Assembly: GCF_027530345.1 (NCBI RefSeq)
Contig: NZ_JAPZQK010000013.1
Coordinates: forward strand, 62,001-126,000
Reading direction: 5' to 3'
Origin: Silanimonas sp.
GTDB taxonomy: Bacteria > Pseudomonadota > Gammaproteobacteria > Xanthomonadales > Xanthomonadaceae
Length of the DNA stretch: 64,000 bases
A program made the translations under genes and the position numbers. Under the pieces are notes generated by a model. It worked only from the letters and a program-made list of their open reading frames with translations. It ran no database searches and was not told where the DNA came from. Below, piece by piece: positions 30,489-50,339 of the stretch (within the stretch, counting starts at the first letter, position 1; each line of letters begins with the position of its first letter).

Positions 30489-31208
30489 TCAGGGCACCTT
30501 GTTGAAGACGACGCCGGCGAGGCGGCTGGGATCGAAAACGGCGCTGGCATCGCTGACGGCAGCCGCGGTGTCGCGGCCATAGCCCGCGACCAGTACGGCG
30601 AGATCGGCGAAATCCGATGCGATGCGCGCATCGGGCGCACTGCTGACGGCCGCCGCATCGAGCACGACGGTGACGCGCTCACCGGAATTGCGCAGGTCCT
30701 CGATGGCCTGGCGCATGCGCGCCGACGCGAGCAGTTCGCCGGATGCCTCGCGACGCTCACCGGCGGGCACCAGCAGCAGGCGCGGCAGGGCCGTCGGGTA
30801 GACCACGTCGCGCAGATCGTCGACGCGTCCTTCCAGCAGGTCGACGAGGCCGCCGCGCTCGGGCGTCACGCCGAGGCGCTCATGCAGTATTGGCGCGCGC
30901 AGGTTGCCGTCGACCAGGATGGCGACCCGGCTCTCGTCGAGGGCGATCGCCGCCGCGAGGTTGGTGGCGACGAAACTGCCACCACTGCCGCGCCGGACCG
31001 GAGCCACGAGGATCACGAGGCCATCGGTCCGGGACCGCGACAGCAGCTGGGTGCGCAGGTCGCGGAAGGCATCCGCAGGCCGCGGGTCGCCCATGTCGTG
31101 GCCCACCAACCGGCGGGCCTGCCGTTGCGCGAGATTGAAGGGAGCCGGCACGGCCATGTCGGCCATGAGCGCCTGCAGCATGCCGCGTCCGGTGGTCAGC
31201 GCGTTCAT
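30489..31208 (-). CDS. CapB/BY-kinase-like ATPase with degenerate P-loop
   Basis: PADAFRDLRTQLLSRSRTDGLVILVAPVRRGSGGSFVATNLAAAIALDESRVAILVDGNLRAP; no Lys in the Walker A position; no C-terminal Tyr cluster. Confidence 0.75.
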   Translation of the reverse strand: MNALTTGRGMLQALMADMAVPAPFNLAQRQARRLVGHDMGDPRPADAFRDLRTQLLSRSRTDGLVILVAPVRRGSGGSFVATNLAAAIALDESRVAILVDGNLRAPILHERLGVTPERGGLVDLLEGRVDDLRDVVYPTALPRLLLVPAGERREASGELLASARMRQAIEDLRNSGERVTVVLDAAAVSSAPDARIASDFADLAVLVAGYGRDTAAAVSDASAVFDPSRLAGVVFNKVP

Positions 31209-32761
31209 CAGGCGAAACTCCCTTTCTGGATGGCGACCGCGAGATAGATGGCGAGGCAAGCGACGACCACGCCACCGCCCATCGCCCAACGCAGCGTGTC
31301 GCGCCGACGATCGGCCGCGGTGCTGAACTCGGGGATGCTCACCAGCACAGGCAACGGTTGCTGGTTGGCCAGCGCGGTGGCGCTGCGCGGACGCGGGTCG
31401 TAGAACAGGTACAGGCCCAGGAGGCCCAGCGGCGCCAGCAGACCCAGCACGAGGCCGGCGAGGGCGAAATGCATCAGGCGGAGGCCGCTGGGCTGCAGCG
31501 GCAACGCGGCCGGCTCCTGCACGCGGAAGGTGAGGCCGCGCTTCTCGGCGTCGAGGTTCATCGAGACGCGGGCGTTCTCGCGGCGACGCAGCAAGTCCTG
31601 GTAGATGTCGCGGTTGACCTCGTAATCGCGGGTCAGTTCGGCGAGATCGGCTTCGGAATCCGCCACCCGACGCCCGCGCTCCAGCTCCTGCCTCAACAGG
31701 GCCTCGTTCTCGGTGATGCGCGCGGCGAGGCCTGCGGCATCGCTGCGTGCGCGGGCGAGGTCGGAGCGCAGCTCCTGGTACAGCGGGTTGCGCATGGCCG
31801 CGGCCTCGTCGCGCTCGCCATTGCGCTCGCTCGCGCGGGCCTCGACGATCGCGTCCTGCAGGTCGTCGATCTGGTGGCGGAGACGGACCACATCGGGGTA
31901 CTCGTCGGTGTACTCGAGCCGCAGGCGGTCGAGCTGCCCCTGCAATTCGGCGAGACGGATCTGCATCTCGCCGGAGCGGGTGCGGGCGCCGCTCACTTCC
32001 GCTTCGCCACTGAGCTGGCCCAGCACCGAGGATTCACGCATGCGCAGCTCGGACAGGGCCGTGCGCGCCTGCTCGATGCTGGTACGCAGCCCGGCGATGC
32101 GCGTGCGCACATCCGTGTCGCTGCCTGGGCCGGCATCCTGGTTGCCTGCGCGAAACTCCTTCAGCCGGTCTTCGGCATCGGTGAGCTTCGCGTGGTACTC
32201 GCGGACCTGGGAGTCGATGAATTCGTAGGCTTCGCGGCTTTCGCGCTCCTTCGCGGCCAGGCTCTCCTCCATGAAGAGTTCGGCGAAGCGCTGCGCGACC
32301 TTGAAGGCGCGCTCGGGCTCCTTGTCGGTGTAGGTGATCTCGATCAGGTTCGCCCCGGGGCTGGACACCCGCGTGCGCTGCTTGATCTGCTCGGCCGCCC
32401 GCTCCCGGGCGATCGGGTCCTCGAGCTCCTCGGTCCAGCCGCCAGCGGCGAGGATCTCGCCCATCACCTTGCGGCTGAAGATCACCTCGCGGGCGATCCG
32501 GGCGCGATCGGCGACGCCGGTGGGCACCGCGCGGCCTTCCATGAGGGGCGTGATGATGTTGGCCTCACCGGCCAGGATCGTCGTGCCGGAGACGTACTTC
32601 TTCGGCACCAGCAGCCCCACCATCAGGGCGAGCAGCGCCACCGCGGCGAAGCCGAGGCACAGGCCGAACACGCGCCGGCGCAGCTCCGCCAGCAGCACCG
32701 GCAGGAGGTGCAGCCATTCCGGCTGACGGGTGGGTCCTTCCAGGAGCATCGGTTGGTTCAC
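31208..32761 (-). CDS. Chain-length determinant (Wzz/GumC-like)
   Basis: Two flanking TM helices, long coiled coil, C-terminal RVQEPAALPLQPSGLRLMHFALAGLVLGLLAPLGLLGLYL. Confidence 0.88.
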   Translation of the reverse strand: MNQPMLLEGPTRQPEWLHLLPVLLAELRRRVFGLCLGFAAVALLALMVGLLVPKKYVSGTTILAGEANIITPLMEGRAVPTGVADRARIAREVIFSRKVMGEILAAGGWTEELEDPIARERAAEQIKQRTRVSSPGANLIEITYTDKEPERAFKVAQRFAELFMEESLAAKERESREAYEFIDSQVREYHAKLTDAEDRLKEFRAGNQDAGPGSDTDVRTRIAGLRTSIEQARTALSELRMRESSVLGQLSGEAEVSGARTRSGEMQIRLAELQGQLDRLRLEYTDEYPDVVRLRHQIDDLQDAIVEARASERNGERDEAAAMRNPLYQELRSDLARARSDAAGLAARITENEALLRQELERGRRVADSEADLAELTRDYEVNRDIYQDLLRRRENARVSMNLDAEKRGLTFRVQEPAALPLQPSGLRLMHFALAGLVLGLLAPLGLLGLYLFYDPRPRSATALANQQPLPVLVSIPEFSTAADRRRDTLRWAMGGGVVVACLAIYLAVAIQKGSFA

Positions 32762-33408
32762 AGCGCGCGCTCCGGCACGGTGATGACGTCGCCAGGGCGG
32801 ACGTCGAGGTTGGATTCCAGCTTGCCGCCGTCGAGGATGTCGCCGAGGCGGATGTCGCGCGTTTCCACGGCACCATCGGCGTCGCGACGGTGCAGGCGCG
32901 AACGGTTGGCGGCGGCGAAGTCGGTGACGCCGCCGGCCTGCAGCACCGCGTCGAGCACGGTCATGCCCTGCCGGTAGGGCACGGACACAGGCTGGCGCAC
33001 CGCACCGGTCACACGGACCCGCGAAATGAACTCATGGCTGCGGAGGTCGACGAGGATCACCGCCACCTTGGGATCGCGCACGTAGGTGGCCAGCTGCTTC
33101 TCGATGTCCGCGGCCACTTCCTGCGGAGCCCGTCCACCGGCCATCACGTCGCCGACCAGGGGGACGGAGATGCGTCCATCCGGGCGCACGGGCACGGTGA
33201 CGCTCAGCTCGGGGTTACGCCATACCGAGACCTGCAGGCGGTCATCGACGCCGATCCGATACAGATCGGAAAACTCTCCGGAAGCGGCTTCGGCTGGCGG
33301 AGTTGGGGAGGCCGGGGCGGCGTCCTCTCGTTCGGTCTGCGCCCATGCCATCGACGCCATCAGGAAGACGGCGAGAACGAATAGGGTTCTGGCGGCTTGG
33401 ATCAACAT
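32758..33408 (-). CDS. Polysaccharide export protein (Wza/GumB-like)
   Basis: YRIGVDDRLQVSVWRNPELSVTVPVRPDGRISVPLVGDVMAGG, RVRVTGAVRQPVSVPYRQGMTVLDAVLQAGG. Confidence 0.9.
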   Translation of the reverse strand: MLIQAARTLFVLAVFLMASMAWAQTEREDAAPASPTPPAEAASGEFSDLYRIGVDDRLQVSVWRNPELSVTVPVRPDGRISVPLVGDVMAGGRAPQEVAADIEKQLATYVRDPKVAVILVDLRSHEFISRVRVTGAVRQPVSVPYRQGMTVLDAVLQAGGVTDFAAANRSRLHRRDADGAVETRDIRLGDILDGGKLESNLDVRPGDVITVPERAL

Positions 33409-33510
33409 GGGATGCCCTGCTCCTTGGGCGTCCGGGGGGCAACAGGACTGCTTCCGGGCGCACTGTCGTGTGTGGGGGTGGAGTGATGATACGCTGCTTC
33501 CGCATGATTC

Positions 33511-33526
33511 TGAGAATCAGGTCACA
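33511..33526. promoter_or_regulatory. Candidate regulatory motif TGAGAATCAGGTCACA upstream of EPS export operon
   Basis: 14/16 match to 35751-35766; overlaps palindrome tgattct-g-agaatca (33505-33519); lies in the divergent EPS/J-domain intergenic region. Confidence 0.5.
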
Positions 33527-33545
33527 CTTTTTAACCTGACGCGCC

Positions 33546-34175
33546 GTGCCCGATCCCTCCAGCCCGCTCGATGACCTGACCCGCCTGGGCCTGCCCGCCG
33601 GTGCGCCGATTGACGCCCTCAAGCCCGCTTGGCGCCGGGCGGTATCGGCCCTGCATCCAGACCGCAACGGGCCGCAGGCGGACCGGGAGCTGGCCGAAGT
33701 GAACGCGGCCTTCCAGCGCCTGCAGGCCTTCGAGCGGCGGCATGGCCGCCTGCCCGGGCACCGGGATGCCCCGCCGCGCCCCTCACCATCGTCGCGGCGT
33801 GGCTCGCCGCGCTGGATGGTCGGCAGCCTGGCGATCGCCGCCGCCGCCCTCATCCTCTGGCCGCAGTCCCATCCTGGCGACGGCCCGAATCGTCCCGGCG
33901 ACGAGGGCGCCATGGATGAATCAGCCCCCCCTCCCGCCGTCGCTTCGTACCCGGCCAGCATCGGCCTCCCGCCGGATCGCCTGGAGGTTGGCCTTGCCCC
34001 GGAAGCGGTGGAGCGCGTCGCCGGCCCTCCCCTGTTCCGGTCGGCCGAGCGCTGGGAGTACGGCCCGTCCGAGGTCCGCTTCACCGACGGGAAAGTGTCC
34101 GGCTGGTACAGCTCGGCACTTCGCCCGCTACCGGTCGGCGACACCCCGAGTTTCCCGGCACCCAACCACCACTGA
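33546..34175 (+). CDS. Membrane-anchored J-domain protein
   Basis: J-domain pattern LKPAWRRAVSALHPDRNGPQADRELAEVNAAFQRL with HPD; TM WMVGSLAIAAAALILW; GTG start. Confidence 0.7.
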   Translation: MPDPSSPLDDLTRLGLPAGAPIDALKPAWRRAVSALHPDRNGPQADRELAEVNAAFQRLQAFERRHGRLPGHRDAPPRPSPSSRRGSPRWMVGSLAIAAAALILWPQSHPGDGPNRPGDEGAMDESAPPPAVASYPASIGLPPDRLEVGLAPEAVERVAGPPLFRSAERWEYGPSEVRFTDGKVSGWYSSALRPLPVGDTPSFPAPNHH

Positions 34176-34187
34176 GCGGCATCGCGC

Positions 34188-35597
34188 TCAGCGCGCCCCC
34201 TTGCCGAACAGGACCACCTCGACCGTCTGCAGCAGCACCAGCAGATCGAACATCAGGCTCTGGTTCTTGACGTAGTACAGGTCGTACTTGAGCTTCTCCT
34301 CCGCATCCTTGACCGAGGCCCCGTAGGCGTAGCGCAGCTGCGCCCAGCCCGTGATCCCGGGCTTCACCGCGTGGCGCAGCCCGTAGTAGGGAATCTCGCG
34401 CTCGAGCTGCTCGACGAAGGTCGGGCGCTCCGGCCGCGGCCCGACGAAACTCATCTCGCCGCGCAGCACGTTCAGGACCTGCGGCAGTTCGTCGATGCGC
34501 AGCTTGCGGATGACCCGGCCGACGCGCGTCACGCGGTCGTCGTTCGAGGTCGCCCAGCGCGCCACGCCGTCGCGCTCGGCATCGGTGCGCATGCTGCGGA
34601 ACTTGATGACGCGGAAGGTCTCGCCGCCCTCGCCGACCCGCTCCTGCAGGTAGAAGATCGGGCCGCCCAAGCCGCTCTCGAACTTGATCAGCACGGCGGT
34701 CAGCAGCATCAGCGGCATCGCGAGGAGCAGCAGCAGCGAGGAGGAGGCGATGTCGAACACGCGCTTGCTGGCGGAACGCGCGACGCTGCGGTCGAAGCCG
34801 GCATCGAACACGATCCAGGACGGGCTGAGCGCGTTGATGTGGGCGCGGCCGGTCTGGTTCTCGAGGAAGGTGTGCAGGTCGTTGACGTGGACGCCGCGCA
34901 GGCGGCAGGCCATCAGTTCGTCGAGCGGCAGGCTGCCACGGCGGCAGTCCGGCGCCACGACGATCTCGTCCACGCCCAGCAGGTCGACCATCGCCGGCAG
35001 CCCCTCGCTGGGGCTCAGACGCAACTCGGCAGGCACCCGCTCGGCATCGCCCTGCACCGGCACGTACCCCACGATGCCGAAGGTGCGGCGATCGCTGTCG
35101 CGCCGCAGGCGCGAATGGATCAGGTCGGCCTTTTCGCCCACGCCGAGCACCAGCACCTGGCGGCGGAGGAGCTCGCCCTGGCCCACGCGCAGGGCAAAGG
35201 CCCGTGCCACCATCACGCCCGCGAAACCGAACCCGAGGGCCAGCACCATGACACCGCGCCCGATATCATCGACCGGCGTGAGGTACTGCAGCGCCATCAA
35301 AGTCAGGCCGCCGGCAAAGAAGGCCACCAGCGCGCGGACGACGTGGCCGCTCCAACCGTCGCGACTGTGGGTGGCGTAGAGGCCCATCGAGGTCATCGCC
35401 AGCATGAGCACGCCGGCGAACACCAGGCCACGCAGCACCGTGCTGCCGCCGAAGGCCTGGTCGATCAGGTCGAAGTCGCCGAAGAAGCGGACCAGGACGG
35501 CCGCCTCGAAGGCCAGGAACAGGGCGACGAATTCGGCGGAGGCGAGGAAAAGAATCCAGCGGCGAGCGGGATGAAGGGCGTCCGAGATGGAGCGCAT
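34188..35597 (-). CDS. Undecaprenyl-phosphate sugar phosphotransferase (TIGR03013/WcaJ-like)
   Basis: [108 protein letters not shown]. Confidence 0.92.
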   Translation of the reverse strand: MRSISDALHPARRWILFLASAEFVALFLAFEAAVLVRFFGDFDLIDQAFGGSTVLRGLVFAGVLMLAMTSMGLYATHSRDGWSGHVVRALVAFFAGGLTLMALQYLTPVDDIGRGVMVLALGFGFAGVMVARAFALRVGQGELLRRQVLVLGVGEKADLIHSRLRRDSDRRTFGIVGYVPVQGDAERVPAELRLSPSEGLPAMVDLLGVDEIVVAPDCRRGSLPLDELMACRLRGVHVNDLHTFLENQTGRAHINALSPSWIVFDAGFDRSVARSASKRVFDIASSSLLLLLAMPLMLLTAVLIKFESGLGGPIFYLQERVGEGGETFRVIKFRSMRTDAERDGVARWATSNDDRVTRVGRVIRKLRIDELPQVLNVLRGEMSFVGPRPERPTFVEQLEREIPYYGLRHAVKPGITGWAQLRYAYGASVKDAEEKLKYDLYYVKNQSLMFDLLVLLQTVEVVLFGKGAR

Positions 35598-35750
35598 GTG
35601 AATTCCTGCAAATGCATTGGGGGGCTTCCGGAGGTGTCGGGGGCCATCGAAAGCCCGCCACTGCTGGCGGCGTGCCCTTCGTGAGGTCCGGAATCGTCGC
35701 TTTGGGATCACGATGGCGTGTAGCCAAGGTGAAGTCCATCACAGGTACTA

Positions 35751-35766
35751 TGAGAACCCGGTCACA
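35751..35766. promoter_or_regulatory. Candidate regulatory motif TGAGAACCCGGTCACA in divergent intergenic region
   Basis: 14/16 match to 33511-33526; lies between the divergent sugar-phosphotransferase and tviB-like genes. Confidence 0.5.
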
Positions 35767-35795
35767 TTGCAGACACAAGTCCATTCCCCCCAGCT

Positions 35796-37076
<1,281 letters not shown>

Positions 37077-37107
37077 GGCAGCCCGGGCGCTCCTCGGCCC
37101 AGAGTCT

Positions 37108-37136
37108 GTCAAAAAGTGTGATGGAGTAGTCAAAAA
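37108..37136. repeat. Direct repeat GTCAAAAA x2 (21-bp period) upstream of epimerase/PKS-NRPS operon
   Basis: gtcaaaaa at 37108-37115 and 37129-37136; the AAAAAGTGTGA segment is also found (reverse complement) at 33520s. Confidence 0.5.
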
Positions 37137-37216
37137 TCCAGCCGGGCGCGGTATCGTGTCAAGACTGGATGAATCCCCCCTTCCGGGCCGCATGACGCGG
37201 CCTCTTGGAGTTTCCG

Positions 37217-38224
37217 ATGCGTGTCCTCATCACCGGCGCTGCCGGCTTCATCGGCTCGACGCTGGCCCATCGCCTGCTGGACCGCGGCGACGAGGTCCTC
37301 GGCTACGACAACCTCAACGACTACTACGACGTCCGCCTGAAGCAGGCCCGGCTCGACCGGCTGACGCCGCGTGCCGGCTTCTCGTTCGTGAAGGCCTCGC
37401 TGGAGGACCGCGAGGCCCTCGATGCCGCGTTCGATGCGTTCAAGCCGCAGCGGGTCGTCAACCTCGCCGCCCAGGCTGGCGTCCGCTACTCGCTGGAAAA
37501 CCCGCGCGCCTACATCGACGCCAACATCGTGGGCTTCCTGAACGTGCTGGAAGCCTGCCGCCACAAGGGCGTCGAGCACCTCGTCTACGCGTCGTCGAGT
37601 TCCGTCTACGGCAGCAACCGCAAGCTCCCGTTCGCCGTCGAAGACAGCGTCGACCACCCGGTCAGCCTCTACGCCGCCAGCAAGAAGGCCAATGAGCTGA
37701 TGGCGCACACCTACAGCCATCTGTTCCGGCTGCCGACGACCGGCCTGCGCTTCTTCACGGTGTATGGCCCGTGGGGCCGCCCGGACATGGCGCTGTTCCT
37801 GTTCACGAAGAAGATCCTCGCCGGCGAGCCGATCGACGTCTTCAACTTCGGCAAGCACACGCGCGACTTCACCTACATCGACGACATCGTCGAGGGCGTC
37901 ATCCGCACGCTGGACCGCGTTCCGGGGCCGGATGCCGGCTTCGATCCGCTCGCCCCCACCCCGGCCACCAGCGCGGCGCCCTACCGCGTCTACAACATCG
38001 GCAACCACACGCCGGTGCAGCTCTCGCGCTACATCGAGCTGATCGAGGAAGCGACGGGCAAGAAAGCCATCAAGAACCTGCTGCCGCTCCAACCCGGCGA
38101 CGTGCCCGACACGGAAGCCGAAGTCTCGGCGCTGATGCGGGACACCGGCTACGCCCCGGAAACGCCGGTCGAAGTCGGGGTGAAGCGCTTCGTCGAGTGG
38201 TACCGCGGGCACTACGGGGTCTGA
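37217..38224 (+). CDS. NAD-dependent epimerase, UDP-glucuronate 4-epimerase-like
   Basis: [86 protein letters not shown]. Confidence 0.92.
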   Translation: MRVLITGAAGFIGSTLAHRLLDRGDEVLGYDNLNDYYDVRLKQARLDRLTPRAGFSFVKASLEDREALDAAFDAFKPQRVVNLAAQAGVRYSLENPRAYIDANIVGFLNVLEACRHKGVEHLVYASSSSVYGSNRKLPFAVEDSVDHPVSLYAASKKANELMAHTYSHLFRLPTTGLRFFTVYGPWGRPDMALFLFTKKILAGEPIDVFNFGKHTRDFTYIDDIVEGVIRTLDRVPGPDAGFDPLAPTPATSAAPYRVYNIGNHTPVQLSRYIELIEEATGKKAIKNLLPLQPGDVPDTEAEVSALMRDTGYAPETPVEVGVKRFVEWYRGHYGV

Positions 38225-38228
38225 TCCC

Positions 38229-47899
<9,671 letters not shown>

Positions 47900-47903
<4 letters not shown>

Positions 47904-48658
47904 CGGCGACGGGGATGCGGCGGGTGCAACGTGCCGTGGGCCGCGGCTGGGTCCAGGGCATGCTGTGCGAGGCGCCCGCCCCCCGCGCCGCCCTGCTGGT
48001 GCTGCCGCCGTTCTTCCACGAATGGCAGCGCAGCTACCGGCTTTTCGCGCTGATGGCCGATGCCTTGGCGGCGCGCGGCATCAGCGTGCTCCGCTTCGAC
48101 TACCGCGGCACCGGGGAATCCTCGGGCGACGATGCCGACTTCCTGCCGAGCCGAGCGCTTGATGACGCGGAAGCGATGCTCGCTTCGTTGCGTGAATGCA
48201 GCCCCGCGCCCGTCACCCTGGTCGGTGTGCGGGCCGGCACCCTCCTCGCCGAACGTCTGGCCGAACGGCATGGCCTGCCTTGGTGTGCATGGCAGGGCGT
48301 CGAACGTGGCGACGAGCACTGGTCCGAACTGCGCGAGCGCGATGCGCACGAACGCAACAACCGCAACCGCTTTCCTTTCCTCGACCGCCATCGCGCCCTC
48401 GATCCCGCCACGCTGATGGGTCATCGCCTGCACCCGGAGTTCGCACTCGAACTCGGCATCTTCCAGCGCGCCGCGGAACCCGCCTGGCGCATCGACCGTG
48501 CCGAGCGATGCGGCCCGGCGGACGTTGCGCTGCCCGAGACCCTCCCGGGATGGGTGGGCCAGATCGACCTCCAGGGCGCCCTGCCGCTCGCCGCCATCGC
48601 GGCGCTGGCCGAGGCGATCGCGGCGCGAATGCCGTCCCGTCCGGAGCAGGCGGCATGA
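47900..48658 (+). CDS. Alpha/beta hydrolase fold protein (exosortase A-associated hydrolase 2-like), atypical nucleophile elbow GVRAG
   Basis: LLVLPPFFHEWQRSYRLFALMADALAARGISVLRFDYRGTGESSGD; ATG overlaps the PKS-NRPS stop. Confidence 0.72.
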
Positions 48659-49458
48659 TCGAGCGTCCGTTCCGAGTACCGGGCACCGAGGCCGATATCG
48701 GCGTTCTCGCCAAACCCACCCGCAGCGGCGACACGGCGGTAGTGCTGTTGAACGCCGGCGCCATGCGCCGTGCCGGCCCGTTCCGCCTGCATGTGCACGC
48801 CGCGCGTCGTTTCGCAGCGCTCGGCTTTGCGACACTGCGCATCGACCAACCCGGGATCGCCGATCACATCGCCAGCGCGCGGCGCCCCCACCTCGACGTG
48901 CTCGTCGAGATCCTCGACACCCTGCAGCGCGAGACCGGCTGCAAGCGTTTCGTCGTCGGCGGTGTCTGCAGCGCGGCCGATTTCGCCTGGGTGCTGGCGC
49001 AGAAGGAACCCCGTGTCGCCGGCCTGCTGCTGCTCGACCCCATGGCGCGATCGAACGCACCGGGCTTCCGCCTCGGGCAGTTCCAGTTGTTGCTGCAGCG
49101 CGGCCCGAGCGGCTGGATCGACATCGTGAAGCGCCGACTCGCGCGCCGCGCCGCGCCACCACGCGCCACCGACGACCAGCTGCGCGATTGGCCCGCGCCC
49201 GGCGCGGAAGCCGCCCAGCTCGAGGCGCTCGTCGCCCGCGGCGCCGAACTGTTCGTGATGTACACCGGCGGCGCCGCGAACTACTTCACGCATCCGAAGC
49301 AGTTCTTCGAGGGCTACGGCCCGGCCGCGCGCAGCCCACGGGTCCACTTCGAGTATTGGCGCCAGTGCGACCACCTGTTCTTCCAGCCCGACGACCGCGA
49401 ACGCCTCGTCGAGTGCATCGCCGGTTGGCTCGGCGACCGATTCGGAGCCCCTGCATGA
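48655..49458 (+). CDS. Alpha/beta hydrolase (exosortase A-associated hydrolase 1-like)
   Basis: AVVLLNAGAMRRAGPFRLHVHAARRFAALGFATLRIDQPGIAD; nucleophile region VVGGVCSAADFAWVLA. Confidence 0.75.
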   Translation: MIERPFRVPGTEADIGVLAKPTRSGDTAVVLLNAGAMRRAGPFRLHVHAARRFAALGFATLRIDQPGIADHIASARRPHLDVLVEILDTLQRETGCKRFVVGGVCSAADFAWVLAQKEPRVAGLLLLDPMARSNAPGFRLGQFQLLLQRGPSGWIDIVKRRLARRAAPPRATDDQLRDWPAPGAEAAQLEALVARGAELFVMYTGGAANYFTHPKQFFEGYGPAARSPRVHFEYWRQCDHLFFQPDDRERLVECIAGWLGDRFGAPA

Positions 49459-50327
49459 TCATCGAACGCGTGGGGGGCCTCAGCACCCGCGACTTCATCG
49501 AAAACTACGTCGCGCCGCGCCGGCCGGTGGTACTCACCGACGCCATCCACGACTGGCCAGCGCTGGGCCGCTGGACGCCTTCGTGGTTCCGCAAGACCTG
49601 GGGCGATCGCGTGGTGCGCTGCCGCGGCGCGAAGAACAACGCACCGGTGAAGCTGGCCGACTACATCGACGGCCTAGCCACCTCGACGGAAGCCGCGCCG
49701 GTCCCCTACCTGCGCAACGTCAACATCCAGACCGACTGGCCGGAGCTCGCGGCGGACATCACGCCGCGCTGCCGCTTCACCGCCGACGACTGGCTCAGCA
49801 GCCGGCTCATGCCGAAGGGCTGGCCGCGCGTGGCGCGCCACCTCAACCAGCTTTTCATCAGCGGCACCGGCACGACCATCCCGCTGCATTACGACGAATG
49901 GATGATGCACGCCTTCATCTCGAACGTGCACGGCGAGAAGGAGTTCACGCTGTTCCCACCGGACCAGACGCCGTTCCTCTATCCGAAGGACGACTACTAC
50001 CTCGTCTCGCGCATCCCCAACCCCTACCACGTCGATCGCGATGCCTTCCCGCTGTTCGAGAAAGCAGCGACGGCCAGCATCACCATCGGCACCGGCGAAT
50101 CGATCTTCCTGCCCTGCGGCTGGTGGCACACCACGCGTACGGTTTCGCCCTGCATCTCCGTAAGCTCGAATTTCGTCGGTGCCTCGAATTGGGATTCGTT
50201 CGTCGACGAGCTGTGCACGATGCGCGACCGGCTGGGTGCAAGCCGTTGGAAGACCCCGCTGATCCGCACCTACCTGAAGACCACCGGCGCCCTGCTGCGG
50301 CTGCAACCCGACGCAGGACACCACTGA
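49455..50327 (+). CDS. Cupin-8/JmjC-like Fe(II)/2-oxoglutarate oxygenase
   Basis: RRPVVLTDAIHDWPALGRWTPSWF start, metal ligands LHYDEW (HxD) and CGWWHTT (distal His). Confidence 0.82.
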   Translation: MIIERVGGLSTRDFIENYVAPRRPVVLTDAIHDWPALGRWTPSWFRKTWGDRVVRCRGAKNNAPVKLADYIDGLATSTEAAPVPYLRNVNIQTDWPELAADITPRCRFTADDWLSSRLMPKGWPRVARHLNQLFISGTGTTIPLHYDEWMMHAFISNVHGEKEFTLFPPDQTPFLYPKDDYYLVSRIPNPYHVDRDAFPLFEKAATASITIGTGESIFLPCGWWHTTRTVSPCISVSSNFVGASNWDSFVDELCTMRDRLGASRWKTPLIRTYLKTTGALLRLQPDAGHH

Positions 50328-50339
50328 GGACATGGACGC

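Noticed and set aside
37117-37132. TGTGATGGAGTAGTCA as a third copy of the 16-bp EPS motif
   Set aside because: Only about 9/16 match to the other two; reported instead as the separate GTCAAAAA/AAAAAGTGTGA observation
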